Shown one piece after another: positions 20,786 to 29,999 of a stretch of DNA of 64,000 bases. The stretch is from contig NZ_FTPB01000002.1 in assembly GCF_900155595.1 (NCBI RefSeq), positions 1-64,000 on the forward strand, given 5' to 3'. The DNA is from Actinomyces mediterranea (lineage in GTDB: Bacteria > Actinomycetota > Actinomycetes > Actinomycetales > Actinomycetaceae). Positions within the stretch are counted from its first letter, which is position 1; every line of letters begins with the position of its first letter. Below the pieces are notes generated by a model. That model searched no databases and was not told the DNA's origin. It worked only from the letters and a program-made list of their open reading frames with translations. The position numbers and the translations under genes are program-made.

Positions 20786-21259
20786 ATGCGTTTCACCCAG
20801 TCCGCCTCGTATCCGATGACGAGCGCTCAAGTGGAGGAGATGAGTCTCGATCCTCAATACATCCGATCCAGGTTCTCCCAGCTGTGCGACTCCCTCGATG
20901 TCAAGGTGGAGGGCAGGCGCGTCCGAGCGATGGGCGCTGTCTCCGATCGCTTCATCCCCGCCGCAGCACGGTCGATCATTAGGGGCGCGGTCACCGTGAC
21001 CTTCACTGAGGAATGGAGCGGCGACGAAGGGCGATTGACCGCGACTACGACCGTGAAGACACAGGGAGCACCAGTCGCCCTCGAATGCTCGTCAACGATG
21101 ATGGACGAGGACGGGGCCGCCGTGCGCGCAGTGTCGGGCGACCTGTCGGTGTCGATCCCCTTCTTCGGCGCGCGAATCGAACGCGAGGCCCTCGAACACG
21201 CCTCGAAGGTGATCCTCAAGGAAGTGTCCTTGGCGAAGAAGTGGTGCGACGCCCGTTGA
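20786..21259 (+). CDS. DUF2505 family protein
   Basis: A 157-residue actinobacterial protein. The opening MRFTQSASYPMTSAQVEEMSL and a SRPBCC/START-like alternation of strands (VTVTFTEEWSG, GRLTATTTVKTQGAPV, GDLSVSIPFFGARIE) match DUF2505 proteins, which probably bind a hydrophobic ligand. The C-terminal helix is rich in charged residues. AAGGAGA precedes the ATG by five bases. Function unknown. It is followed at 83 bases by an OsmC-family gene. Confidence 0.8.
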   Translation: MRFTQSASYPMTSAQVEEMSLDPQYIRSRFSQLCDSLDVKVEGRRVRAMGAVSDRFIPAAARSIIRGAVTVTFTEEWSGDEGRLTATTTVKTQGAPVALECSSTMMDEDGAAVRAVSGDLSVSIPFFGARIEREALEHASKVILKEVSLAKKWCDAR

Positions 21260-21342
21260 GTGCACTGGGTGCTCCGCCCGTCGACGCGAGAATCACAGCG
21301 GCCGACGAGCGGCCGGGCGCCGCATCGGGTGACAATGGTTCC

Positions 21343-21795
21343 ATGACTGACACAACAGGCTCCCCCGCTGCTACGCCCTCGTCGGCGCTTTTCCTCAACC
21401 GTCAGGGAGTGCGCCAGTACGTGGCGCGCAACGCCCGCGGCGCCGAGGTCCTCGTCGGGGACGGTCCCGGCCGTTTCTCCCCCGGCGACCTATTGAAGAT
21501 CGCGCTTGCGGGCTGCAATGCCATGTCCTCCGACAAGCGGCTCACCGATCGACTCGGCGAGGATTTCGAACAACTCATCGGCGTGTCCGGCGCCTATGTC
21601 GAACAGGAGGACCGCTTCTCCTCCTTCGATGTGGAACTCATCCAGGACCTGTCGGGAGTCGACGAGGAGGAGAGGGCGAAACTGCTGCGCCGAGCCGAGG
21701 GCGCGATCGACCGCAATTGCACGATCGGCCACACTCTTCTTCGGGGAGCCGACTACACGAAGACCTTCACCGACGAACCGGTCGGCGAGGTCTGA
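21343..21795 (+). CDS. OsmC-family peroxide reductase-like protein
   Basis: A 150-residue OsmC/Ohr-fold protein. The two catalytic cysteines sit in ALAGCNAMS (about residue 60) and RNCTIGHTL (about residue 127), the spacing expected for thiol-dependent hydroperoxide reduction. The chosen ATG at 21343 removes a long open extension upstream that reads through the DUF2505 gene out of frame. It is one base from the next gene, so the pair is probably cotranscribed. The substrate (organic peroxide or other) is not visible. Confidence 0.85.
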   Translation: MTDTTGSPAATPSSALFLNRQGVRQYVARNARGAEVLVGDGPGRFSPGDLLKIALAGCNAMSSDKRLTDRLGEDFEQLIGVSGAYVEQEDRFSSFDVELIQDLSGVDEEERAKLLRRAEGAIDRNCTIGHTLLRGADYTKTFTDEPVGEV

Positions 21796-21796
21796 C

Positions 21797-22579
21797 ATGT
21801 CCGTGTGGGGCCGGGTCGCCACGACATGGGAGGCGATGCTCAACGTCCCCTACAAGGTGACGGCGCACTCTGCTGAGCGTTTGCGCAGCCGCTACCCCCA
21901 GGCGAGTCCCGGCGAGCTCATTGAGATCGCGAATCGGCGCTTCAAGAAGCGCGTGTCATCCGAGTCCGCCCTCGTCGGCGCAGTCGCCGCTTTCCCTGGG
22001 ACCGGGACTGCTGTCAGCGTAGGAGCATCCGGCGCCCAACTCGCCGCCTTCGTATCGGAAGCCGCGCATCACTGTCTCGTCGTCGCGCACTTATACGGCA
22101 TCGATATGCGCGATCCCGCCAAGCGCACCGCACTCGTCCTCGCCGCCTTAACAGGGCAAGAGGGCGCCGAGGCGATCTCCCTGCAGGTGGGCATTGCGAC
22201 TGCGGCGTGGTTCCGCTCCTCCTTCATCAATATCCGCACCATATCCGCGGACCAGTTCAACCGCCTGATGTTCTCGTGGCTCAAGCGGAAAGCCGCCACG
22301 TCCACCGCAATGTCGACCGTCGGCAGACTCATCCCCTTCGGGATCGGCGCCGCAGTGGGTTGGGGCGTCGGCTCCGCACTCGCGAAGACCACGATCGAAG
22401 GCCTGTCACTGGCCCTGGGTGCTCCTCCACTGTCCTTCCCCGCCCCGAAGATCGTCGATGTTCAAATATCGGGGGACGAGGCCGCGTCGCGGGCCTTCGA
22501 GACCCTACGCCTGCCCATCGGCGCCGAGGACGAGGACGCCGCTGCCAGGCGACGGCGGCGTCCGACGCGAATTATTTGA
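21797..22579 (+). CDS. EcsC-like hypothetical protein
   Basis: A 260-residue protein. The pattern FKKRVSSESALVGAVAAFPG, then a hydrophobic helix, then VVAHLYGIDMRDPAKRTALVLAAL, resembles the EcsC family. So does a C-terminal Gly-rich segment, TVGRLIPFGIGAAVGWGVGS. Two or three hydrophobic stretches suggest membrane association. It ends in an acidic then strongly basic tail (RRRRRPTRI). It starts one base after the OsmC stop. The function of EcsC-like proteins is not established, and the assignment rests on pattern only. Confidence 0.55.
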   Translation: MSVWGRVATTWEAMLNVPYKVTAHSAERLRSRYPQASPGELIEIANRRFKKRVSSESALVGAVAAFPGTGTAVSVGASGAQLAAFVSEAAHHCLVVAHLYGIDMRDPAKRTALVLAALTGQEGAEAISLQVGIATAAWFRSSFINIRTISADQFNRLMFSWLKRKAATSTAMSTVGRLIPFGIGAAVGWGVGSALAKTTIEGLSLALGAPPLSFPAPKIVDVQISGDEAASRAFETLRLPIGAEDEDAAARRRRRPTRII

Positions 22580-22635
22580 TACCGTCGCCCACGAAGCACA
22601 GCGCTGAGTGAGCAGTAACACCGAAGGAGGATCAA

Positions 22636-23439
22636 GTGCCAGTGATCGACCGACAGTATGAGGACCTGCTCGAACGGATCATGGCCGAAGGGAGCCGCAA
22701 AAGCGACCGGACGGGCACGGGAACGACTTCTCTTTTCGGGGCGCAGCTGCGCTACGACCTGTCGAAAGGCTTCCCGCTCATCACGACGAAGCGCATTCAC
22801 CTCAAGTCCGTCGTCGGTGAACTCCTGTGGTTCTTGTCGGGGGAGTCGAATGTCCGCTGGCTCCAGGACAATGGCATCCGCATCTGGAACGAGTGGGCGG
22901 ATGAGGACGGCGAACTCGGGCCCGTCTACGGCGTCCAGTGGCGCTCGTGGCGCACCGCCGATGGCGGGACGATCGACCAGATCAGTCGGGTCGTTGAGAC
23001 CCTGCGAACGAATCCGGATTCGCGCAGGATGATGGTGTCGGCGTGGAATGTCGGCGAATTGGGGGCCATGGCGCTCGAACCGTGCCACGCCTTCTTCCAA
23101 CTCTACGTCGCCGACGGGCGCTTGTCCCTTCAGCTCTACCAGCGCAGCGCCGACATGTTCCTCGGCGTCCCCTTCAACATCGCCTCCTATTCGCTGCTCA
23201 CGCATATGTTCGCCCAGCAAGCGGGCCTCGAAGTCGGCGACTTCATCTGGACGGGCGGGGACTGCCATATCTATTCCAACCACCAGGAGCAGGTCGCCGA
23301 GCAGCTGTCCCGCACCCCCTATCCCTTCCCGACTCTCACCCTCGCGTACGCCGACTCCATGTTCTCCTACACTTTCGACGACGTGTCAGTCGAGGACTAT
23401 GTGCACCATCCGACGATCAAGGCGCCGGTGGCGGTATGA
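22636..23439 (+). CDS. thyA: Thymidylate synthase
   Basis: Makes dTMP from dUMP with methylene-tetrahydrofolate. The 267 residues include the folate/dUMP motifs [25 protein letters not shown] and the catalytic Cys150 in [11 protein letters not shown], then [17 protein letters not shown] and [12 protein letters not shown] start at 22636 with GGAGG upstream. Its stop overlaps the folA start (ATGA), so synthase and reductase are coupled; folA regenerates the tetrahydrofolate that this enzyme oxidises. Confidence 0.98.
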   Translation: MPVIDRQYEDLLERIMAEGSRKSDRTGTGTTSLFGAQLRYDLSKGFPLITTKRIHLKSVVGELLWFLSGESNVRWLQDNGIRIWNEWADEDGELGPVYGVQWRSWRTADGGTIDQISRVVETLRTNPDSRRMMVSAWNVGELGAMALEPCHAFFQLYVADGRLSLQLYQRSADMFLGVPFNIASYSLLTHMFAQQAGLEVGDFIWTGGDCHIYSNHQEQVAEQLSRTPYPFPTLTLAYADSMFSYTFDDVSVEDYVHHPTIKAPVAV

Positions 23440-23963
23440 CGATCCTCGCCTCCATCTGGGCGCAGGACGCCCGGCGCATCATCGGCACCGGCTCTGCAAT
23501 GCCATGGCGGGTCCCCGCTGATTTCGCGCACTTCAAGAGGTCGACGATGGGCTGCCCGATCATCATGGGGCGCCGATCCTGGCAGGCGCTCGGTGCTCCC
23601 CTGCCCGGCAGGACGAATATCGTCCTCACCCGCACCAAGGGCTTTGAGGCGCCCGGAGCGGTTGTCGTCGCCTCCATTGACGAGGCGATCGAACTCGGCA
23701 TACGCGAGGCTCAGCGCAGCGGAGCGCCCTATGTGTGGATCACCGGCGGGGGCGCACTCTACGAACAAACGATGGGACTGGTCGATGAACTCGTTGTCAC
23801 GGATCTTGACCTCGACATCGTCTCAGGGGGCGACTCGGATCTTGTGCGCGCCCCTGTGATTGACGAGTCGGTCTGGAGGGTGGACGAGGAGCGCTCCGAT
23901 GCCGATTGGCGACCCGTCTCCGGTGATGCTGCGTGGAGAGTGACGACCTACGTGAGACGCTGA
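23436..23963 (+). CDS. folA: Dihydrofolate reductase
   Basis: Reduces dihydrofolate with NADPH. The 175-residue protein has the active-site loop [20 protein letters not shown], the nucleotide-binding [10 protein letters not shown] and [11 protein letters not shown], and the [10 protein letters not shown] segment. It is slightly longer than the usual ~160 because of a C-terminal extension around the last strands. It overlaps thyA by four bases. Confidence 0.95.
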   Translation: MTILASIWAQDARRIIGTGSAMPWRVPADFAHFKRSTMGCPIIMGRRSWQALGAPLPGRTNIVLTRTKGFEAPGAVVVASIDEAIELGIREAQRSGAPYVWITGGGALYEQTMGLVDELVVTDLDLDIVSGGDSDLVRAPVIDESVWRVDEERSDADWRPVSGDAAWRVTTYVRR

Positions 23964-24006
23964 ACCGGGACGGCACACCGCCAGTCGCGAGGCGTACAAT
24001 CCCCTG

Positions 24007-25254
24007 GTGCCCGACTCGACTTCTCACCCCGTATTGTCGAATCCGACTCTGCGCGCCATGCTTGCGATCGCCTTGTTCACCTACACGGCGCAGAACATGC
24101 TGAACGTCTCGATCGCACCCCTGGCGAGGGCGCTATCCGTCCCGGAGTGGATCGTCGGAGCAGCGGTGTCCCTGGCCGCGGTCGCCGTCACTCTGCTCAG
24201 TCAGTTCTGGGGGCGCCGTTCGATAGCCTGGGGGCGCAGGCGCGTCCTCGTGTGGGCACTCGCGCTCGCCCTTGCTGCGGGCATCGTCTTCTCCGGCGCC
24301 GTGTGGTTGCGCGCAGCAGGGCTCATCTGCGCAATCGGAGCGGGTATCGGCATCATGGTGGCCAGGGGCCCTTTCTTCGGCGCCGCAGTCGCGGCCATCC
24401 CGCCGACGGGCCAGGCACTGATCGCGCATATCACCCCAGATGAGAGGACGCGGCTGCGGGGAATGTCCGCATTCTCCGGGGCGATCAATCTGTCGATCAT
24501 GATCGGCTCGCTCATCTCGTCGGCGCTGTCGACCTGGTGGATCTACGCGCCTGTTCATGCAACGCCCTGGTTCATTGCGATCGCCCTCGTCATCGCCCTC
24601 GTCGCGGTCCCCGAGGACTCCCCCGCCGCCTCGTCCCACTCGACATTGACGGACGACGAGGCGACCGTTCTGCCGCCGCGCGTCTCCTGGAGGGATCGGA
24701 GGATCCTGCCGTGGATTACAGGTGCTTTCGGGATTTTTTTCGCAGCCGGAGTCGTCCAGATCACGATGGGCTTCATCGTGCAGGACCGCCTCGATACGGA
24801 TCCCAAGACCGCAGTGTCGGTAACGGCGATGATGCTGCTCGCCAATGCGTCGGGGGCGATGTTCATGCAGCTCATCATCGTCCCGAGGCTCAGTGCGCGT
24901 CCCATTGTGCTGCTGCGGGCGGGCATGAGCCTCGGAGTCGCGGCGGTTCTCGCCCTGATGTTCGCCCCCTCGCTGGCGTTCATCACCGCATCCGCTTTCG
25001 CGATGGGATGCGCGAGCGGTATGGCGGGGCCCGGATTCACTGCGGGCGGCTCTCTCGCCGTCAACGACGATGAGCAGGGTGGCGTTGCTGGGATCCTCAA
25101 TGCGACGGGCGCCGTCACGTGGATCGTCGCCCCTGTCAGCGCCACCGCTCTCTACGGATGGCATCCGGTCATGCCATTCATCCTGGCATTTTCCCTGGTC
25201 AGCGCTTCAGCCCTGTGCGCATGGGTGCATCCGCAGCTGCGCGTCAGACAATAA
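24007..25254 (+). CDS. Major facilitator superfamily transporter
   Basis: A 415-residue membrane protein with about twelve hydrophobic segments. The loop between helices 2 and 3 (QFWGRRSIAWGRRRVLVW) is the MFS motif A position. Helix 5 has PFFGAAVAAIPPTGQALIAHITPDERTRLRG, typical of drug/metabolite efflux members. GTG start at 24007, 43 bases after folA. Substrate unknown. The cytoplasmic loop between helices 6 and 7 is short and acidic (SHSTLTDDEAT). Confidence 0.82.
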   Translation: MPDSTSHPVLSNPTLRAMLAIALFTYTAQNMLNVSIAPLARALSVPEWIVGAAVSLAAVAVTLLSQFWGRRSIAWGRRRVLVWALALALAAGIVFSGAVWLRAAGLICAIGAGIGIMVARGPFFGAAVAAIPPTGQALIAHITPDERTRLRGMSAFSGAINLSIMIGSLISSALSTWWIYAPVHATPWFIAIALVIALVAVPEDSPAASSHSTLTDDEATVLPPRVSWRDRRILPWITGAFGIFFAAGVVQITMGFIVQDRLDTDPKTAVSVTAMMLLANASGAMFMQLIIVPRLSARPIVLLRAGMSLGVAAVLALMFAPSLAFITASAFAMGCASGMAGPGFTAGGSLAVNDDEQGGVAGILNATGAVTWIVAPVSATALYGWHPVMPFILAFSLVSASALCAWVHPQLRVRQ

Positions 25255-25328
25255 GTGCACACACACTGCGATTAGGAGTGCCTTCCCAGTAGGCTTATAA
25301 GCGGTGAAGTCTATAGAAGGAGCACATC

Positions 25329-26738
25329 GTGGCGACTACCACCCGCACCGAATCCGATTCCATGGGCACTATCGAGGTCGCCTCCGACCGCTACTGGGGG
25401 GCCCAGACCGAACGCTCGCTCAACAACTTCAACATCGGTCGCAACACCTTCGTCTGGGGGCGCCCCATGGTGCGCGCCCTCGGAGTGCTCAAGAAGTCCG
25501 CAGCCCTCGCGAACGCCGAGCTCGGCGAGCTGCCCTCCGACATCGCACAGCTCATCGCGCGCGCAGCAGATGAGGTCATCGCGGGCGACCTCGACGATCA
25601 CTTCCCCCTCGTCGTCTTCCAGACGGGTTCGGGCACCCAATCCAATATGAACTCGAACGAGGTCATTTCCAACCGTGCGATCGAACTCGCCGGCGGCTCC
25701 ATGGGGTCGAAAACCCCCGTCCACCCGAATGATCACGTCAATCGCGGTCAGTCGTCGAATGACACCTTCCCGACGGCCATGCACATCGCAGTCGTGTCCG
25801 AACTCCAGAACATGTATCCGCGAGTCATGCAACTGCGCAACACCCTCGACAAGAAGGCGAAGAAGTTCGACGACATCATCATGGTGGGCCGCACCCACCT
25901 TCAGGACGCCACGCCGATCCGCTTAGGCCAGGTCTTCTCCGGGTGGGTTGCTCAGATCGACTTCGCCCTCGACGGGATCCGCTATGCGGATTCGCGGGCG
26001 CGGGAGCTCGCCATCGGAGGCACAGCAGTCGGCACGGGCCTCAACGCCCACCCCGCCTTCGGCTCCCTGTGCGCCGACAAGATCAGCGAAGAGACGGGCA
26101 TCCCCTTCGCCCAGGCGGATAATCTCTTCGCGGCCCTGGGCGCGCATGACGCCCTCGTCCTTGTGTCCGGCGCGCTCCGGGTCCTCGCCGACGCCCTCAT
26201 GAAGATTGCGAACGATGTCCGCTGGTACGCGTCAGGACCGCGCAATGGCATCGGCGAACTCATCATCCCCGAGAATGAGCCGGGTTCATCGATCATGCCG
26301 GGCAAAGTCAATCCCACGCAGTGCGAGGCGATGACAATGGTCGCCGTACAGGTTTTCGGCAATGATACGGCCGTCGGCTTCGCCGGTTCGCAGGGCAATT
26401 TCCAACTCAACGTATTCAAGCCCGTCATGGCGTGGAATGTGCTCGAATCGATCCGCCTGCTCGGGGACGCCTGCGTCTCCTTCGATGAGAACTGCGCATA
26501 CGGCATCGAGCCGAACCTCGAGAAGATCCAGGCGAACCTGGAGTCGAACCTCATGCAGGTCACGGCACTCAACCGCCACATCGGTTACGACAAGGCCTCG
26601 AAGATCGCGAAGAACGCTCACCACAAGGGCCTGTCCCTGCGCGAGTCCGCCCTCGAACTGGGCTTCGTCACCGAGGAGGAGTTCGACGCCTGGGTAGTGC
26701 CCGCCGATATGACGCATCCGAGCGCCGCCGACGAGTGA
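25329..26738 (+). CDS. fumC: Fumarate hydratase, class II
   Basis: TCA-cycle hydration of fumarate to malate. The 469 residues contain the class II signature [15 protein letters not shown], the substrate-site segments [13 protein letters not shown] and [15 protein letters not shown], and [15 protein letters not shown] start at 25329 with AGAAGGAG upstream; a TATAAG at about 25296 is a possible -10. The iron-sulfur class I enzyme is not seen here. Its product malate is the substrate of the malic enzyme at the start of the window. Confidence 0.97.
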   Translation: MATTTRTESDSMGTIEVASDRYWGAQTERSLNNFNIGRNTFVWGRPMVRALGVLKKSAALANAELGELPSDIAQLIARAADEVIAGDLDDHFPLVVFQTGSGTQSNMNSNEVISNRAIELAGGSMGSKTPVHPNDHVNRGQSSNDTFPTAMHIAVVSELQNMYPRVMQLRNTLDKKAKKFDDIIMVGRTHLQDATPIRLGQVFSGWVAQIDFALDGIRYADSRARELAIGGTAVGTGLNAHPAFGSLCADKISEETGIPFAQADNLFAALGAHDALVLVSGALRVLADALMKIANDVRWYASGPRNGIGELIIPENEPGSSIMPGKVNPTQCEAMTMVAVQVFGNDTAVGFAGSQGNFQLNVFKPVMAWNVLESIRLLGDACVSFDENCAYGIEPNLEKIQANLESNLMQVTALNRHIGYDKASKIAKNAHHKGLSLRESALELGFVTEEEFDAWVVPADMTHPSAADE

Positions 26739-26901
26739 CGCGCCCCCATCAGGGTGATGACCGTCCAGACGCACTGGTGGATGAGCCCGTGTTCTCCCAC
26801 CGTCCGTGATCGCAGCGAAGCGGGTGAGACGACGGGCTATGTGCGAGCAGCAAAGGACCTCTCTTATGAACGAAGCACTCGATTCACGCCTTTTGCCGTC
26901 C

Positions 26902-28092
26902 TCATTCCTCCCCCTTCGCGCTGTCGTCGGCTTCTTCTATCGATTGGGAGGATTTCTCCTCCCAATCGATAGAAGGGGCGTCCCATTCGACGAAAGATAC
27001 GAGGGCTTCTCGAACCAGATCATCCCTGAGAATCTTGTTCACGATCTGACGCACACGTTCACGCGTGATTCCGTATTCCTTACCGATCTCATCAAGCGTC
27101 TGCGGAATTCCTTCGAAAGCGCCCATGCGCCTTCGAAGGATGTCGAACCCCCGAAAGTCGAGATTGGGCGTCCGACCGACGCACCCGGACAGTACATCCC
27201 AGATCCGTTCGCTCATGAGTTGTTCGTCAGCCCCGTCGATCGGATCTTCGTCAGCTATAATTCTGCTCCACCATTCGTCACCGACGTCGGGAGTAGACGC
27301 ATCTCCGAGGCTCAACGGAGTTTGAATAGCTCCACGGATCGCGTCGTATTTTTCCCTCGATATCTCAACGAAAACGGAATCGGGAAGCCTCCTAGCGGGA
27401 ACGGACCAGTCTGCTCCTGCTTCTCTGAGGAGACGCAAGACTTTGCGATTCGTCTCCGCCTGGTGGACCGGCAGCCTGATCAGGCTCGCCGTGTCGTGCG
27501 CTCCCCTGCTCAACGCCTGTCGAATCCACCACACTGCGTAGGTCGAGAACTTGCCGCGCCCCGGTTCGAATTTCTGTGCGGCGCGCATGAGACCGAGGAG
27601 CCCGAAACTCATCGCATCCTCATATTCGAGGCGCCCTCCGTGGCGCACCACCACGGCGCGAACGAGGCGGATGTTCGATCGAATGAGGATATCCATCGCT
27701 GTGACGCCGCGTTCAATGCGCCCTCTCCCCGACCTCGTTCCCGCTGCTTTCACGTCGCGGGCGGTGACGACGCCCGCCTGGATCGTCCTGGCGAGTTCCT
27801 GCTCCTCATCGGCGGTGAGCAGATCGTGAAGCAGGATGTTACCGGGGAGTCCCGGCAAGCGACTCCCCTTCAGGAGGACACGATCCCAGTCGGACATGGT
27901 GGCAGCGCCGGCGACATGCCCGCCTCGATATGACGTCGACTCGTTTCCTTCCGAGAGTTCGGATTCAGCGAGCCGAGCGCGGTCCTCATTGAGGAACAGT
28001 TCATCGCCATCGGACGATGACATTCCCTCGAAGACGTCCTCCTCGTCTTCTCGTGCCCAGGCCAGCAGTCTATGGATCGGCGACGCCTCCAT
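26902..28092 (-). CDS. Sigma-70 family RNA polymerase sigma factor (group 2-like)
   Basis: Alternative sigma factor with the primary-sigma layout but divergent sequence. Region 1.2 is LLTADEEQELARTIQAG. Region 2 runs from LIRSNIRLVRAVVVRHGG through GLLGLMRAAQKFEPGRGKFSTYAVWWIRQALSRG. Region 3 starts IRLPVH. Region 4 has the HTH LDEIGKEYGITRERVRQIVNKIL. An acidic N-terminus (~75 residues, EDEEDVFEG, SSSDGDE) replaces region 1.1. The ATG at 28092 gives 396 residues and has GGGG seven bases upstream; a GTG 48 bases earlier is possible. The last ~20 codons contain a 40-base hairpin. The target regulon is unknown. Confidence 0.85.
   Translation of the reverse strand: MEASPIHRLLAWAREDEEDVFEGMSSSDGDELFLNEDRARLAESELSEGNESTSYRGGHVAGAATMSDWDRVLLKGSRLPGLPGNILLHDLLTADEEQELARTIQAGVVTARDVKAAGTRSGRGRIERGVTAMDILIRSNIRLVRAVVVRHGGRLEYEDAMSFGLLGLMRAAQKFEPGRGKFSTYAVWWIRQALSRGAHDTASLIRLPVHQAETNRKVLRLLREAGADWSVPARRLPDSVFVEISREKYDAIRGAIQTPLSLGDASTPDVGDEWWSRIIADEDPIDGADEQLMSERIWDVLSGCVGRTPNLDFRGFDILRRRMGAFEGIPQTLDEIGKEYGITRERVRQIVNKILRDDLVREALVSFVEWDAPSIDWEEKSSQSIEEADDSAKGEE
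26935..26974. repeat. Perfect 18-base inverted repeat inside the sigma factor gene
   Basis: Arms 26935-26952 and 26957-26974 are exact reverse complements around the loop TTTC. It lies within the last 25 codons of the sigma factor and encodes the near-repeated peptide SIDWEEKSSQSIEE. The unusual perfection suggests a recent insertion or duplication, or a functional mRNA hairpin at the 3' end. Confidence 0.85.
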
Positions 28093-28192
28093 CGACTGCC
28101 CCTGCCTTCGTACGATACTGGCGGATCTGAACACGCCCACAGATTACACACGGGCATAGGCGTTTCAGGTTCATTCCGCATTCGGAACGACC

Positions 28193-28441
28193 ATGACCGC
28201 CCACGAGCATCACCGGATCGCCCGAACGTGGTTCACCAGCCTCGGACTGGCATCCTCCTTCGCCACTGATCCCATCGTCGAAGATGCTCTCATCCAATTC
28301 GGAATGATATCCGGCATCCCGCAACGGATCCCCACCACCGCACTCGAGACCATTCATACGGATCCGCGGTGGACGTTCTGGGACGATTCCCTCTCGTACG
28401 CGCACATCGATCCGTCGACAACCCGTGGAACCGCCAGGTGA
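28193..28441 (+). CDS. Small hypothetical protein
   Basis: An 82-residue frame divergent from the sigma factor gene. It has no recognised family. Codons are mostly C- or G-ending, as in true genes here, and the composition is ordinary (several Trp, His, Ile). No clear Shine-Dalgarno sequence precedes the ATG. The 281 bases after it up to 28722 hold no convincing gene; several short frames there look random. Confidence 0.4.
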   Translation: MTAHEHHRIARTWFTSLGLASSFATDPIVEDALIQFGMISGIPQRIPTTALETIHTDPRWTFWDDSLSYAHIDPSTTRGTAR

Positions 28442-28722
28442 CCGACACCTATTCGGCGGTCCTCGCGCTGTCAATGACGGTCTCGTCGCAACCCTCGACA
28501 GGGCGTTTGTCTACCGCTGAGCCCACGCCGTCATGTTCGTCGTATCCGAGTGACGACGAATCACGGCCTCCGCTGCCCCGACGATCTTCGCCTGCCGACT
28601 GGTCGGGTTCGTGCGCCCCTATGTGACGCGTGTGACACCCGCCACCTCGACGCCCCTGAGGAGGCTCATCCTGCGACACTGGGAGCAGCCCTACGAATCA
28701 GACGTCCACCAAGGAGACTCTC

Positions 28723-29148
28723 ATGTTCCGTTACTCGCCCCTCGCCCTCGTCGGAGCTGCCGCCCTCGCCCTCATCGCGCTCAGCTCCTGCGGTACTCAC
28801 TCCGCCGCCCCCGCAGCCGAGGACACAACGACGCAGTCGGCCTCCACGGCACCGGCGCTATCAACCGGAACCACCATATCCACCGGCACCCTTATCGATG
28901 TGCGCACCCCTGAAGAGTTCGCCGAGGGCCACCTCAACGGCGCCATCAACGTCGACTTCAGTTCCCCAACATTCGCCGATGAAATCGCCGCATTCGACAA
29001 GGAGGGCGATTACACGCTGTATTGCCGCTCGGGGAATCGCTCCAGCCAGGCCATCGCCCAGATGAAGCAAATGGGTTTCACTAATCTCACCAATGCCGGC
29101 GGCTACGAGGAGGCCTCAAAGACCCTGGGCATTGAGATCGTGAAGTAG
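28723..29148 (+). CDS. Rhodanese-like domain lipoprotein
   Basis: Exported lipoprotein with a sulfurtransferase fold. The signal peptide ends in LSSC (lipobox, Cys at residue 23), followed by a Thr/Ser/Ala linker. The rhodanese domain (about 52-140) has LIDVRTPEEFAEGHLNGAINVDF and the active loop YCRSGNRS with the catalytic Cys. AAGGAGA sits just upstream of the ATG. The likely role is sulfur or thiol transfer at the cell surface; substrates are unknown. The next gene also encodes a lipoprotein. Confidence 0.92.
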   Translation: MFRYSPLALVGAAALALIALSSCGTHSAAPAAEDTTTQSASTAPALSTGTTISTGTLIDVRTPEEFAEGHLNGAINVDFSSPTFADEIAAFDKEGDYTLYCRSGNRSSQAIAQMKQMGFTNLTNAGGYEEASKTLGIEIVK

Positions 29149-29305
29149 AGCGACCACAAATTGTTCGAGGGCGAAGGGCGGGCTCATCCGCGCGGAGAGC
29201 ATGCGCGGCGCGCCGCAATGCGGGGTCGATATCGATCGGCGTCGCCTAGGCTGGGAGCGGCGTCAAACCCGCCCTCGTCTCCCACTCTGCGTCGAACGGA
29301 CCCCC

Positions 29306-29926
29306 ATGAAGTTTCGAGCACTCATCGCCTCCCTTGCGGTCACAGCAACCGCCCTCACTGTGGGCGGATGCGCCTATTTTGACAAGAGCGTCAAAGACGT
29401 TGCGTGGGAGTTCCGCGGCGTCAAGGCCACCATTGAGACCTTCGATGTCAACGCAACGCCCCTCGACCGCATCACCGGCAGTTCCATCCATATCGAGATT
29501 GACGACCGCTTCGACATCACCGACGCAGAGGGCAACGTCACGAAAGAGTCTTCAGTCCTCAAACTGACAGTCGGCAAAAGCCCGATGTACCACGTCGGCT
29601 CTAGCCTCATCATGACGCAGTCCGGTCTCGAATCGATCCTCAATGACGAGAATGCGCGAGCCGAGGTGAACTCGACAGAATCCGCTGTCCCCTTCCTCAC
29701 CCGTCTGAGAACCTCGTTCGACGAGTTTTTCACGGGCAAGGAGTACACGGTCCTCGTCCGCAGCCAGGAGGGCACTCCGATTGCGGTGTACACCGGCGAG
29801 AAAGTGTCCTCGTACTCCGCTGAGGGCATCCCCAATGCGACCGTTCTGATGGTTGACGGCAAACGGCTGTTTATCTATCGGTGCGACTACACGATCTACT
29901 CGACGGAACTCATTGCACAGGAATGA
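29306..29926 (+). CDS. Hypothetical lipoprotein, DUF5052-like
   Basis: A 206-residue lipoprotein: basic start, hydrophobic run and VGGC lipobox with Cys at residue 22. The mature part begins AYFDKSVKDVAWEFRG and resembles DUF5052 lipoproteins of Gram-positive bacteria in its opening and in repeated beta-strand motifs (VYTGEKVSSYSAEGIPN, VDGKRLFIYRCDY). Function unknown. The ATG at 29306 is used because it begins the signal peptide; the frame is open for 35 codons upstream. Confidence 0.7.
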   Translation: MKFRALIASLAVTATALTVGGCAYFDKSVKDVAWEFRGVKATIETFDVNATPLDRITGSSIHIEIDDRFDITDAEGNVTKESSVLKLTVGKSPMYHVGSSLIMTQSGLESILNDENARAEVNSTESAVPFLTRLRTSFDEFFTGKEYTVLVRSQEGTPIAVYTGEKVSSYSAEGIPNATVLMVDGKRLFIYRCDYTIYSTELIAQE

Positions 29927-29999
29927 CCCGCAGCACGCCTGCGCTGAAGCCGGACCATCCTTGTCGTTGCGCCCGATCGCGCAGCCCCGCAAAAGGGAC

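Noticed and set aside
28442-28722. Several short frames between the small hypothetical gene and the rhodanese lipoprotein
   Set aside because: None has a ribosome site or a recognisable product; Pro/Ser/Arg-rich compositions suggest chance frames.
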